Shown piece after piece: positions 24,361 through 34,279 of a stretch of 40,157 nucleotides of DNA. Positions within the stretch are counted from its first letter, which is position 1. Each line of letters starts with the position of its first letter. The notes below the pieces were generated by a model, which made no database searches, was not told the DNA's origin, and was given only the letters and a program-made list of their open reading frames with translations. Source of the DNA: a virus; the IMG/VR virus record IMGVR_UViG_3300033149_001491, positions 1 through 40,157 of that record, one strand, 5' to 3'. Both the position numbers and the translations under genes were made by a program.

Positions 24361-24410
24361 GCTTCAAAATATTTTTATATAATAAATAGTATTAGATAGA
24401 CTAAAATATA
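24361..24410 (+). repeat. AT-rich repeated element, copy C
   Basis: Contains AATAGTATTAGATAGACTAA (from 24384) on the plus strand. It is preceded by TTAGCTTCAAAATATTTTT, a second block shared with copy D. It lies between the giant-protein gene and the scaffold promoter, about 30 bp upstream of the minus-strand -35 box. Confidence 0.6.
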
Positions 24411-24434
24411 GCTCCCTGCTCAACCTGGTGCTTC

Positions 24435-27400
24435 TTATAGTCTCTTACCAACACTCCTGCTAATCTGTTTAAAGGCTTCCTCACCGGCTGGAGTTTGGAA
24501 GCTGGATACTCTACCCCAGAAATAGAGCCAGCCATCAAGGTAGGGATTGGCATATCTCAGGGCTTTTCTGGCCTCACTAACATCAGAGCGGAAGGCTGAG
24601 ACCAGTTTTCTACCATCAGCCCTGGTTATATTCTTAATTACATCCTGTCTGGCTAAGTCCTGATTAACTCTTTCCAGGTATAAAAACTCATTTATTAGCC
24701 TTTGTTCCTCCTCCTCATAATTGCTCAGGACTTTTTGCCATACCTGGTTATACTTGCTAATATATTGCTCATTAACCTCTCTCCTGATAGCCTCTAATGG
24801 AGTTTGGTGCTGACTAAGGAAGGATTCCCATTCAGATTTCCACTGGTCTGGAACAGCCTCCTCTACAGCAGTCCTTTCAGCCCAGAAGGTTTCCCAATCC
24901 TGTCTTAATTCTCCTGTCTCAGGGTCTCTAATCTCCTTAACCTCAATGTCAAAGTAGAGGTTCATTAGCTCTTTTAACGGATGCAAAACTGGAACTGGTA
25001 TGCCCTGCTCCTCAAAATACTTTCTCCTCTCATCTAGTTTGAGTAATGGATTCTCCTCCTGCTTCTGGTCTATAAAGGCTCTCCTATCACTATAGAGGTT
25101 AGAGACTCTAGATACATAGTCTTTGGTGGATAAACCTCCTGTTAAGGCTTCCCTCTCCAGCTTAACCACCTCAGCCCTCTGGTTCCCAACATACCTTTCA
25201 ATCTCATCCCAATCAAGGGTAAGTTTATCAGCCACTAATTGTTGCTTACCTGGATATAAAGTGGAGGCTAGGGTTTGCCATTTCCAATAATCCAACTCCT
25301 GCAAGAACATCTGGTCTTCCGGAGACATACCTCCAACCATATCCCAAATTCTATGGCCATGTAGCCTTAACCATTTTTGCTGGTCTGGGGTATAGCCATA
25401 TTTCTCCTCTATATACTTGGTGATTGTATCATAGAGTTGCCTTTGCTCTGGATGTCTTAGCCTGGCTAGTCCTGACTGCTCAAATAATAAGGATAAGGCT
25501 CCTACAGTTCTGCGGGATTCATCCCAAACAGCCTGTTCTTCATCGGTTAGCTCCTCTCCAGCATTTCTCTTGGCATTGATTACTGAGGCATCATAACCTC
25601 TATTGGTTACTTCTCTCATTATCATATAATTCCTAAACCGTTCTCCAAATATATGGTCGGTGAGGAGCTTGATAAACTCATTATCAGGAGCTATGGCTTG
25701 GGCTATCATTAGAGGAGACTTCCAGATTGCTGGAATAACCTCTCCCATCTGAGGCTCCAAGCCACCAAACATGGCTAGAGGTATGCCAATATGGGCACCT
25801 GGATAGAAGCCATAGCGGGTGAGGAAGTCATTAAATTCTAGGAGGCTGGTGGCCCCCTCATAAGCATCATAGTATTCAGGATAGTCCCTTCTTGACAGCC
25901 TGGTGGTTAGGGTGCCATAGATAGTTCCTCTAAATGGATTGACTTCAACACTGGTTCCTGCTACTGGGATATAGCCATAGTCAGTATTATCCTGCCATCT
26001 TTCATAGGCAGTAAAGGTTCCTGGATGCCTAATAAATGAGCGGGGTAGCCAGAACCATCTCTGGGACTCATAGCGCCAGAAGGGATAAATGGCTTTCATT
26101 ATGGAGTCAAATACATTGGCATTGGAGTAGTCGGTATATTCTTTGTAATACCATTTTTGGGCTTCATCCATAGCCTGTTGTCTGAGGTCTTGTAAGCCTT
26201 GATAATCAGATTTTAGCTTAATTGAAGGCTTACCAGTAATGAGTTTTGCTTTTGGTAAATTTATATTGGTAACCGTTATTTCAGCCATCTTTATTGGAGC
26301 TTTATTAGTTGTTATTATACCCTTATCCACAAGGCTCTTTACTATCCCAGCTCCCTCATCAGTTGCCAAATCTATATGGACTGTCCGCCCTCTAGCCTTA
26401 GATAATGCTTCCAAGTATAACTCTGTACCAAGACCTTGCCTACGAAATTCCTCAGCAACATTTATACCCTCAATTTTCATAGTATTTTTGGTCATTCTAT
26501 ATTGGATAAAATTACCTGTAACATTACCTTTGGTATCATAATCCCTTAATATAGTAGAGCCAGATGGATGTAACTCCTCCCTCAATATAAGTTTAGTAAC
26601 AGGCTTCTTACCAACCATACCTGGTTCAAATGCCAACTTCTCCACCATATCAGCAGTTTCATCCACATACCTACCAATCTCGGCTACCTCATTATCAGGA
26701 AGCAACTTGGCATGGTAGAGATGGTGTAAATCCTCTCTAACAGCCTTCATCTCTAGTTGTTTGGAGGTCATCCAGCTAACTGCTTCTGGATTAACCCTCA
26801 AACTCCTGACTAGCTGGTCATAAACATCACCAACAGCTTCTCTGGTAAAGCCTTCATCTCCAGTTCTTACCATAGCCATAACATATTCTATAAAGCCATC
26901 TCTATCATTGACTATGGTGAGGTTGTCCATAATAGCTCTGGATAGGTCATCACCTTGAGCACCCACCAGCCGGCCCACATCATAAGGAGTAAGGACTCTA
27001 TCAGTAACTTTAATAGCTGGTCTGGAGAATGGTTGGATACCAGCAGCCATATCTACAGCCTGCAAACTTCTGGTTATATCTCCATCCAGCTTCATCATTT
27101 GGAGGTTAAGGTCGTGGTATTGACTATCTATATTGCGGTAGAAATCATCCCACCAATCACTGGTTAGGTCTTTTCTACCTACTTTGGCAAAGGTCTCTCT
27201 ACGCCAAGCCATATTCTCAGCACGGAACTTGTCAGCCAGTAATCTCTTGGACTCTAACAGGTCAAATAACCTTTGAGACCTGTCAGCCCAATCCTTACCA
27301 AAATTGAATTTGGTTACGTCAGCCCTCATCTTACCTAACAAGGTTTCCAGATTATTACCTGACTTTTCCATAAACTCCAGAATATCGTCATAAATCTTGT

Positions 27401-30293
27401 CAAAATGAGCCCGCCTCTCGGCCAATGGTAGTCCTCTACTCCTGATGGTAGCTTGAGCCATTATCTGTTTTGGAGTGGCTCCATAGACCTGGCTGGCTAT
27501 GTTGAGGTTAACCATCAGGTGGGCCATTTCCTCTGGATTTCTTACCTCCAGCTTGGCTAACTCATCGGTTAGGGCTTGGAATTGCTTGGTGGCTAGTTCA
27601 GCTCCTCTAAGGTACTCTTCTACCAATCTACTATTAGCATCTCTCATTACCTTATTAACTGACCTAATGCCATCAACATATAAGGTATTATCGTCAAATT
27701 CCTTGATAATAAAGTCCCTTACACTATTAGGTAAATCAGGATGCTCTTTAAGGATGTTGTTTACTTCTTTCCTATAAATAGATTTACGGGTAAACAAATC
27801 TTTAACAGACCTAATACTATCCAGGTCTAGGGTGGTTTTGGCATCTACCACAGCCTGTCTTAGCTCTCTAACCAGCTTCTTGTCAACTAGTTGTGGTAAT
27901 CTGCCCTCAGCCCGGACAATGGCTTCAAACTTCTCTCCACCCATCTCTTTGAACAGGACTAGGTATTTCTGACCTACAAAGTTTCTCCTCAAGTCCATAC
28001 CAAATCCGCCAGGCAATCTTACCAGGCCTGTATAAAGTTTGTCTGCCCATTCCTTCTGTCCTACCACAGCTAGTTGGAGTATCCAATTATTCCATTCTTC
28101 CTCACCACCTCTCCTTGTAAGTTTGCCCATAGTCTCAGAGACTCCAAGGGCAGGATTAACCAAGTCAGGGTCAACAGCAAGCCCTTTACTAATATGGGCA
28201 AACCTATCAGTAGTCATTCTCCTTGGGAATACACCACCTAGTATTGACCTCCAATAATCCTCAATAACATTCATTGGGCCATACATACCAAAGGTTAGGT
28301 ATGATTCGGCAGTAGGTCTAATAATTGTTTGCTCCACATATTTACGCCATACAGCCTGAACCTTTAACTCAGTTCCAGCTATAAAGCTCTGGATTCTGGT
28401 AGCCTGCTTCAACCATTCGGCCTGCTCCATTTGGCTAATATAGTAACGGAAATTCCTCTTAACCAGTGCATTAAGAGCCTTACCTGGATTACTCAATCTG
28501 GCAAATGCCTTAGCCTCGGCTACTATGTTACCGGCTCTACGGCTTAACAGGTTAGCAGCCTGGTTAAATAGTTTTGGCTCACCGCCTCTCAATCCAAATA
28601 TTTCCAATATCCTACCAGCACCTTCGTTAACTGTCATTAGCTTGGCAGTCTTGCTACCATATTTCTGGAATACAGATTCAAATATGGCATTAACATCACT
28701 AACCATTTCTCTGGTAATTTGTTCTCTGGTTAGTCCTGCTCCCAATCTCTCAGACCATCTCAGTATGGTATCCTGGTCTAATGGATTGTGCATTAGCAAG
28801 GCTCTACCAAATTGGGCTAATTCATCGGTTGCCTGAGGATTGTCAAAAGCATATCGGATAGAACGGTTGGCTATCTTAGTCCAATCCTTCATAGTCATAC
28901 CACGGTTGACCAGCTTGCCTTTACCAGCAAACTTCTCCAGGCTTACCTTTGCCCATTTACCACTCCAATCAGCAGCTATCAAGGCTCTCTGTGATATGGT
29001 CTTTGGCATCTTACCAGCTAGCCATTTAATACCATTGAATGGTGCTTCAAATGGGGCAAAGATAACTCTATTAGCCTTGTTCAAAACTGTGGCAAAGCGG
29101 GCAAACCTACCTGTCATACCGGCCGTCATTGAGGCTCCTAAGGTAAATACACTGAGCCACATTAGAGGGTCGGTAATGGTTTCCATTACCATATATTTCA
29201 GCAGGAACTCAGGAACACCACTGAATGGGGCATCCCATTCCTCCCAAGCTTTCTGGAGGGCTTGCCAATCACTATCAGAGGTAGCTCTATGCTGTTGGTA
29301 TAAATGTTCTATATCAGGGATAAAGGTTTTATACAGAGCCGCTGCCATTGGCTGGCTGGTAGTCTCAAAATACTTTCTGCCGACCTCCAACAGGGCTACT
29401 CCGGGCATTACCGCCATTTCCTTGAGGAAGTCAGTTAGCTTGTAATCGGGCATCTCGGCTATGGCTTTCCTGGTCTGGCCCAACTGTTCATTGTAGAGTT
29501 TGGATTCAGCCAATATCTCTTTGGCTTGTGCCTCAATCTTTTCCACAGCGGACAAATCAGCATATTCTGGATAAAGCTGGTCAAATAGCTCCTGCCATTC
29601 TGATTCTGGTAATACTGGTTCAGGCATTTCTGGAGCTTGTAATGATTGTAATATGGATTGGACTGTAGCTACTTGGAGGGTAACAGGGCCAGTGATACCT
29701 GGTGCTGGAACTTCCAGCTCAGGCAGTAGCTCTGGGGCCATCTCCTCACCAGCTTCTAATGGCTGTCCGGCCCTAACTGATTGGAATATCCCTTCCACAG
29801 CCTTCCTAACATCATCCAACTCAGCCTGAGTCATTCCTTCTGGAGGGGTAAAGGTCTTAAATACATCCTCTACATTAGCAAAAAACGTACTAGGGTCTTT
29901 TGGAGTAGCTCCAGCCTCGGAAATCTGTTGTAGAGCTAGAAGGTTCTGTGGAACCACACTATAAATATTGGCATAGAATTGTTCCTTAGCCATATTGGTG
30001 GCCACATCCTCCAGGTCAGTCTTGACCTGGCCCATTCTCTGTTTGATGGCTGGAGTGGTTGGTGATAGTGGGCCCCAACTAAGTATGTATGGCTCAGCTA
30101 TTTTGGCTATGGCTGATATTGGTTCTGGTAATTTCTCAGTCCAGGCTCCACGTTCCTGGAGACTGATAAGTTCAGTTTCCAGTTCCTGCCCTCTAGTGCC
30201 AAGCCGCTCTAGTCTGGTGAAGTGGCTCTCAGCCTTTTTCTGCCAATCATCCAACAACTTTTGGAATGGACTTTTCTGTTCTCCATTAGGCAT
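24435..30293 (-). CDS. Giant virion-type protein with an embedded GNAT-like domain
   Basis: 1952 residues, the largest gene (about 15% of the genome). The first 130 residues are helical and coiled-coil-like; about 374-430 contain a hydrophobic segment (LSVFTLGASMTAGM and the following helices) that could insert in membranes. About 1225-1345 look like a GNAT acetyltransferase core, with EEFRRQGLGTELYLEA as the acetyl-CoA loop. About 1380-1520 are an aromatic domain (IYPFWRYESQRWFWLPRSF). The rest is long helices. Its place after the portal suggests an internal or ejection protein. Confidence 0.65.
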   Translation of the reverse strand: MPNGEQKSPFQKLLDDWQKKAESHFTRLERLGTRGQELETELISLQERGAWTEKLPEPISAIAKIAEPYILSWGPLSPTTPAIKQRMGQVKTDLEDVATNMAKEQFYANIYSVVPQNLLALQQISEAGATPKDPSTFFANVEDVFKTFTPPEGMTQAELDDVRKAVEGIFQSVRAGQPLEAGEEMAPELLPELEVPAPGITGPVTLQVATVQSILQSLQAPEMPEPVLPESEWQELFDQLYPEYADLSAVEKIEAQAKEILAESKLYNEQLGQTRKAIAEMPDYKLTDFLKEMAVMPGVALLEVGRKYFETTSQPMAAALYKTFIPDIEHLYQQHRATSDSDWQALQKAWEEWDAPFSGVPEFLLKYMVMETITDPLMWLSVFTLGASMTAGMTGRFARFATVLNKANRVIFAPFEAPFNGIKWLAGKMPKTISQRALIAADWSGKWAKVSLEKFAGKGKLVNRGMTMKDWTKIANRSIRYAFDNPQATDELAQFGRALLMHNPLDQDTILRWSERLGAGLTREQITREMVSDVNAIFESVFQKYGSKTAKLMTVNEGAGRILEIFGLRGGEPKLFNQAANLLSRRAGNIVAEAKAFARLSNPGKALNALVKRNFRYYISQMEQAEWLKQATRIQSFIAGTELKVQAVWRKYVEQTIIRPTAESYLTFGMYGPMNVIEDYWRSILGGVFPRRMTTDRFAHISKGLAVDPDLVNPALGVSETMGKLTRRGGEEEWNNWILQLAVVGQKEWADKLYTGLVRLPGGFGMDLRRNFVGQKYLVLFKEMGGEKFEAIVRAEGRLPQLVDKKLVRELRQAVVDAKTTLDLDSIRSVKDLFTRKSIYRKEVNNILKEHPDLPNSVRDFIIKEFDDNTLYVDGIRSVNKVMRDANSRLVEEYLRGAELATKQFQALTDELAKLEVRNPEEMAHLMVNLNIASQVYGATPKQIMAQATIRSRGLPLAERRAHFDKIYDDILEFMEKSGNNLETLLGKMRADVTKFNFGKDWADRSQRLFDLLESKRLLADKFRAENMAWRRETFAKVGRKDLTSDWWDDFYRNIDSQYHDLNLQMMKLDGDITRSLQAVDMAAGIQPFSRPAIKVTDRVLTPYDVGRLVGAQGDDLSRAIMDNLTIVNDRDGFIEYVMAMVRTGDEGFTREAVGDVYDQLVRSLRVNPEAVSWMTSKQLEMKAVREDLHHLYHAKLLPDNEVAEIGRYVDETADMVEKLAFEPGMVGKKPVTKLILREELHPSGSTILRDYDTKGNVTGNFIQYRMTKNTMKIEGINVAEEFRRQGLGTELYLEALSKARGRTVHIDLATDEGAGIVKSLVDKGIITTNKAPIKMAEITVTNINLPKAKLITGKPSIKLKSDYQGLQDLRQQAMDEAQKWYYKEYTDYSNANVFDSIMKAIYPFWRYESQRWFWLPRSFIRHPGTFTAYERWQDNTDYGYIPVAGTSVEVNPFRGTIYGTLTTRLSRRDYPEYYDAYEGATSLLEFNDFLTRYGFYPGAHIGIPLAMFGGLEPQMGEVIPAIWKSPLMIAQAIAPDNEFIKLLTDHIFGERFRNYMIMREVTNRGYDASVINAKRNAGEELTDEEQAVWDESRRTVGALSLLFEQSGLARLRHPEQRQLYDTITKYIEEKYGYTPDQQKWLRLHGHRIWDMVGGMSPEDQMFLQELDYWKWQTLASTLYPGKQQLVADKLTLDWDEIERYVGNQRAEVVKLEREALTGGLSTKDYVSRVSNLYSDRRAFIDQKQEENPLLKLDERRKYFEEQGIPVPVLHPLKELMNLYFDIEVKEIRDPETGELRQDWETFWAERTAVEEAVPDQWKSEWESFLSQHQTPLEAIRREVNEQYISKYNQVWQKVLSNYEEEEQRLINEFLYLERVNQDLARQDVIKNITRADGRKLVSAFRSDVSEARKALRYANPYLDGWLYFWGRVSSFQTPAGEEAFKQISRSVGKRL

Positions 30294-30294
30294 T

Positions 30295-32001
30295 TTACAG
30301 CTCTCCTAATCCAGTAGTAGGTTCGGCAACTTCCCTAGGCATAACCTCCCTCAAGATACCACCCGTCTCAGCTCCAGCCTCTCTGCCAGGAGTAGGTCGC
30401 TGAGTTGGCTGTTGGGGTAACCCTATCTCCTGTTCTACACTAGCAGCCAGTTTGTCATACAGGGCGGCGGCATCCATATCACCGGCTCTCCTTAGCCTAC
30501 CAGCTTGGGCTCTATAGGCTAGTATAGCATCAACCATTATTGCTTTGGGATGGGATAGGGCATCTTCCTCCCTAACCTGGGCTTGGGTTCTTATAGTATC
30601 CTGAACCTCGGGGAACATTCTGTCCATTATCCATCTCTGAGGTAATCTAAAATTGGGATTAAGCATCCTAGCAATGGTGGCTCTTTGAACCATGTAGCCA
30701 GGGATTTGTATTTCACTGGTAACCTTGAATCTGAATTCCTCTGGTAGGTTGGTAGGCATTTTGAATCTATGAGGGCTGAACTTGTTAGCCTTCATCATGT
30801 TATACCAGAAGTTGTCCACATCACTTAGGACTCCCTCTAGCCCCTCCTCATAAGGAGTTAGTTGTTGCAGTGCTGAGGAGGCTACATTAGCCATAGCCAG
30901 ATAACTTAGTTGCTGTTGCAGGTTGCCATGTAATACCCATGGAAACAACCCTCGTTGTATCATATTGGAGTATTCAAACATGGCAGTCCTTAGTTCTACT
31001 GGTATTGGAGGAGGTTGGACAGCCCCTATCTCATCGTTGGGACCAAGGTGGAAAATGGCTCCCCACTTATCAATATTCTCCTCAGTCAGGATAGTAGTAT
31101 CACTGGTGGTCTTTTCATACCATCTATGCTGGGCTGCTGACCTGGCTGCTTGTTGGATGAAACTCAACATTTTGTTATAGGTCAGGGTCATCCGCTCATT
31201 GGTAGCTACTATGGCCTCACCAAAGTTTTCCTGCCATTTCTTGTTTTGGGCTATAGCACCTTCATCGGGTAAGCCTCCACAGGGAGAGACAAACACTGGC
31301 ATAGTAGGCTCTCCCAATTTCTGCATTAGCCTGTTAATATATATATCCTTCTCAGGAGGCTTGACGTATTCCTGACCCAATACAATGGCATTGGTAATAT
31401 CTCCATCGTCATCAAAGCCCCAGTAATCATAAAGACTGGTATTATGGGTAATCCTCTGCTTGGTTTCCCAACCCTGTAACTTGGCCTTCCTATTAGCCTC
31501 AGCAGGAGTCATTGTGTAGATATGTGCTACCTCAATTAGACCATCTGAGCCAAACTCTGGATAGACTTCTATCGGATTCCAAATGTCAGCCCAGACTCGG
31601 TCTGGAGTAGCCATAGCAAAGACACTGTACCAGCCAGTGGCAAGTAGGAGGCTAACTAACTTGGATGTAAATCTCTGCCTACCTGACCTTCTATACCTTT
31701 CCTCCTCATTGGCCCAGCGTTTGATAAAGTATGACTCTAATTGGCTGGTAGCTGTTACTTCCTCTGGGGTAAATTCCTCACCCTCAATCTTGTGGCTGAT
31801 AATGCTACTGATTAAGAGCCATCTGCCAAGGTTATATCCAGTCTTAGGGTCATTAGAGACTACGGACTCCATACCCTCCTGTTTGAGCTTGTCCTCTAGC
31901 TGGAGGATTTTATACCAGTCCCTAATCTTACGGTCTCTGGTTGACCATTTCCCTTTCAACTTACCACATTTCTGTATCAAATCATCCGCAGTTAAAGCCA
32001 T
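30295..32001 (-). CDS. Portal protein
   Basis: 568 residues between the terminase and the giant protein, as expected for the portal. Early helical wing, a mixed domain (for example GWYSVFAMATPDRV and WADIWNPIEVYPEFG), a long helix-rich stem region and a disordered Pro/Thr-rich C-terminus are visible. It forms the twelve-subunit ring through which DNA is packaged. Its stop overlaps the giant gene's start region, so the two are translationally coupled. GGAGGGTAAT precedes the ATG. Confidence 0.8.
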   Translation of the reverse strand: MALTADDLIQKCGKLKGKWSTRDRKIRDWYKILQLEDKLKQEGMESVVSNDPKTGYNLGRWLLISSIISHKIEGEEFTPEEVTATSQLESYFIKRWANEEERYRRSGRQRFTSKLVSLLLATGWYSVFAMATPDRVWADIWNPIEVYPEFGSDGLIEVAHIYTMTPAEANRKAKLQGWETKQRITHNTSLYDYWGFDDDGDITNAIVLGQEYVKPPEKDIYINRLMQKLGEPTMPVFVSPCGGLPDEGAIAQNKKWQENFGEAIVATNERMTLTYNKMLSFIQQAARSAAQHRWYEKTTSDTTILTEENIDKWGAIFHLGPNDEIGAVQPPPIPVELRTAMFEYSNMIQRGLFPWVLHGNLQQQLSYLAMANVASSALQQLTPYEEGLEGVLSDVDNFWYNMMKANKFSPHRFKMPTNLPEEFRFKVTSEIQIPGYMVQRATIARMLNPNFRLPQRWIMDRMFPEVQDTIRTQAQVREEDALSHPKAIMVDAILAYRAQAGRLRRAGDMDAAALYDKLAASVEQEIGLPQQPTQRPTPGREAGAETGGILREVMPREVAEPTTGLGEL

Positions 32002-32011
32002 ATTACCCTCC

Positions 32012-32116
32012 TCACCAAGATATTGTAATGCCTATCTGGATATTCTTATCACTAGGATTAAGGTCAAACAGGTTAATAGTAATGGTAAGTTCCCAAACCT
32101 TAAATGAGAATTTCAT
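32012..32116 (-). CDS. Very small hypothetical protein between terminase and portal
   Basis: 34 residues, mostly beta-like (KFSFKVWELTITINLF). GGGAGGAGTAAG precedes the ATG, and the gene fits exactly in the gap between the terminase and portal genes. No function assigned. Confidence 0.5.
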   Translation of the reverse strand: MKFSFKVWELTITINLFDLNPSDKNIQIGITISW

Positions 32117-32133
32117 CTTACTCCTCCCTTTTA

Positions 32134-33714
32134 TTACCATCGCCAGCCCCCTCGGCCGACATAGCCTACCTTCCTTCTATTAGGCGATAAACAAACCGCA
32201 CCTACAGCAAAGCTCATAAAGATGTCATTAGGGCCAACTACAGCTACCTTATCACCAATAAGTCTATGGTTACGACATTGATGGATAAATTCAATGTCAT
32301 AACACTCCAGGTCATAGAGATACTTCTCCACCTGCTGGAGCATATAGTCCTTGTTGCCTGAGGTAGTTCTCCAACCAGGGCTCCTTGTCTCTATACCACT
32401 AATAATGTCCTTCCTCATATAGATTGGCTTACGACCTTTCAATAGTTCAGTAATAGCCAAGCCATGACTATTATCCTCCCAGGTAATTTCAGCCCGGCCA
32501 TAATAGTCGCTGGCGGCTACAGCCTTACGGACAGTTACCTCTGGAGCATAGAGTCCCACATCTCTGGCACAATACCTAATTCTGTTATTACCATTCTCAT
32601 CCTGGATAAAGCATAGGACTGTTATGGCTGTCTGAGTAATTCTGGCCTGGCCAGGGTCTATAGCTACCAGATACTTTTTATCCTTTTCCGGAGGAAACCA
32701 GATTTGGAGATTATCCCTGCTCTGAGGAGCTGGGTAACAATTCTCAGCCAGCTTATCCGTAGTGTTGGTGTCAAAATACATATCACCAGTGGCTAGAAAG
32801 CAGGAGACATCATCCTCTGGAAATTCCTGTTTGAATAAAGTTCTGGTCTCTCCTCTCCTTTTCAGACTCTCCATTACCTTCATCATCCAACGGCGCCATC
32901 TTATCTGGTCAAAACTGAGTCCTTTTAGGTAGTGGAGAGTTTCCTCCTCAGTATTGAGGTTGAACTCTGGCTTATCTGTTTCTGGTATCTCCTTAATCCT
33001 GGGGTCATCTAGGGATATGGAGTATTCTGGATGCATGAACCAGGCAAAGAAATGAGGAGTAAATATGGAGCTGCCCTTCTTAGCATCAATATACCAATCG
33101 TGGAACTCATTTTCCTCACCGTTGGGAGTTGAAAAACTATCCACTGTACCACCAGCCGGTATTCTTGCCATGGCTGGGGCTATTACCCTCTCAGTAGCCT
33201 CAGGGACATAAAAGGCATGCTCATCCAACAATAGGTGGTGGATAGCTTCGGTTCTGCCTGCTGTTTTACTCCTGGCTGATGCTATATAGATGGAGCTAAT
33301 ACCAATCAGCTTACCATCAACAAGGAATTTGAATGTTTTTAACAAATCCGAATCATGATGGATTTCAGGAAAACCTGGTATTCCTAAATTGGCTAAATGG
33401 TTATAAAAGAAGCTAACCTTGCCCAATAGCCGTTGGGTAATAAAGTCCTCATAGGCAACTAAAACAGTATTTGTACCTGGAGTAGTTAAAGTATCTGCCA
33501 GTCTATTGGCTATCCTCTCTGTAGAAAAACCTATCTGAGCTGGCTTGACCCAAATATCAAAGCCAGTCTGAGTCCTATCCACCTCATCTTGAATAGGGTT
33601 GTAGACAAAAGGAACTATCCGCCTCTGCTTGGTCTCAACCACAAAGAAGGACTCAATAAGTTTTCTCTTATTTGTAATCAGCTCCCTAAATTTTTCCTTA
33701 ACATCGGTAGCCAT
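32134..33714 (-). CDS. Terminase large subunit
   Basis: 526 residues. N-terminal ATPase: Walker A-like KPAQIGFST (57-65; lacking the usual GK), Walker B LLLDE (161-165) and coupling motif DSFSTPNG (192-199). C-terminal RNase H-fold nuclease: AIDPG (351-355), an acidic TWEDNSHG segment and Asp497 in PNDIFMSFA near the end. It cuts and pumps phage DNA into the prohead at the portal. Headful or unique-end packaging cannot be decided here. Confidence 0.9.
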   Translation of the reverse strand: MATDVKEKFRELITNKRKLIESFFVVETKQRRIVPFVYNPIQDEVDRTQTGFDIWVKPAQIGFSTERIANRLADTLTTPGTNTVLVAYEDFITQRLLGKVSFFYNHLANLGIPGFPEIHHDSDLLKTFKFLVDGKLIGISSIYIASARSKTAGRTEAIHHLLLDEHAFYVPEATERVIAPAMARIPAGGTVDSFSTPNGEENEFHDWYIDAKKGSSIFTPHFFAWFMHPEYSISLDDPRIKEIPETDKPEFNLNTEEETLHYLKGLSFDQIRWRRWMMKVMESLKRRGETRTLFKQEFPEDDVSCFLATGDMYFDTNTTDKLAENCYPAPQSRDNLQIWFPPEKDKKYLVAIDPGQARITQTAITVLCFIQDENGNNRIRYCARDVGLYAPEVTVRKAVAASDYYGRAEITWEDNSHGLAITELLKGRKPIYMRKDIISGIETRSPGWRTTSGNKDYMLQQVEKYLYDLECYDIEFIHQCRNHRLIGDKVAVVGPNDIFMSFAVGAVCLSPNRRKVGYVGRGGWRW

Positions 33715-33906
33715 TTATTTCCTTCTACGCATCTTGGATAAAGTGATTGCCAGCCTTGCTCTCCTACCAGTAACTCCTGACCTCTTAGCAGCCCTACGGA
33801 GCCATGACTTACTGATACCATCTTTGAGTGCTCCTTCCCTTTTTGCTGTGGCTCTGAGGGCTCCTGGCCTCTTAATCGCTTGGCTTATCCATCTCTTTGC
33901 TGCCAT
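33715..33906 (-). CDS. Small, very basic protein
   Basis: 63 residues, about a third Lys/Arg, with repeats of AxRxxGALR-like units. It probably binds DNA or RNA, or packs with DNA. AGGAGGAGGAAA precedes the ATG, which overlaps the upstream gene's tail by about 35 bases. No family recognised. Confidence 0.55.
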   Translation of the reverse strand: MAAKRWISQAIKRPGALRATAKREGALKDGISKSWLRRAAKRSGVTGRRARLAITLSKMRRRK

Positions 33907-34039
33907 TTTCCTCCTCCTGATACTGTTCTATATCATTATAAAATGGAAACAGCAAAATATTGTATTCCTTACAACCACACTCAGGACACTCATCTAGCCT
34001 TGTAAGGTATATTCTTTGACATTCCACGCATACCTTCAC
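33872..34039 (-). CDS. Small zinc-ribbon protein
   Basis: 55 residues from a GTG start. CVECQRIYLTRLDECPECGC is a compact zinc ribbon, followed by a hydrophobic strand (NILLFPFY) and an acidic end. GAGG lies upstream. It overlaps the genes on both sides. Similar short proteins are common near terminase genes in my experience, without known function. Confidence 0.55.
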   Translation of the reverse strand: MKVCVECQRIYLTRLDECPECGCKEYNILLFPFYNDIEQYQEEENGSKEMDKPSD

Positions 34040-34145
34040 GCCTTTTCCTCTCGCCTCGGATTCCTATTCTGGTTACCTGAGCCTTGAGCAGATTACGCCG
34101 TCCTGCACTAGCTTGACGGGGTGTTGCACGATAACCTCTGGCCAT
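33990..34145 (-). CDS. Small arginine-rich protein
   Basis: 51 residues with about a dozen Arg and few acidic residues, likely a nucleic-acid-binding peptide. GAGGTAAGG precedes the ATG, which overlaps the end of the upstream zinc-ribbon gene; its 3' half overlaps the next gene in another frame. Plausible but unconfirmed. Confidence 0.5.
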   Translation of the reverse strand: MARGYRATPRQASAGRRNLLKAQVTRIGIRGERKRREGMRGMSKNIPYKAR

Positions 34146-34279
34146 TACCTTACCTCATTCCTCTCTATAACCTGGACTAACTCCATCTGTCCACAGATAG
34201 GACATTTCCACAATACCTGCTTATCAGTCTTTGTAGCTACCCTCATTGGAGTACCACACTTATTACAGGTTTCAGCCAT
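34145..34279 (-). CDS. Small zinc-ribbon protein
   Basis: 44 residues from ATG 34279, chosen for GAGAGGAAAA upstream. CNKCGTPMRV near the start and CPICGQMELV near residue 27 form a zinc ribbon. It overlaps the end of the terminase small-subunit gene. Confidence 0.55.
   Translation of the reverse strand: MAETCNKCGTPMRVATKTDKQVLWKCPICGQMELVQVIERNEVR

Noticed and set aside
28840-29445. 201-codon plus-strand frame
   Set aside because: Antisense shadow of the giant protein; all motifs lie in the minus frame.
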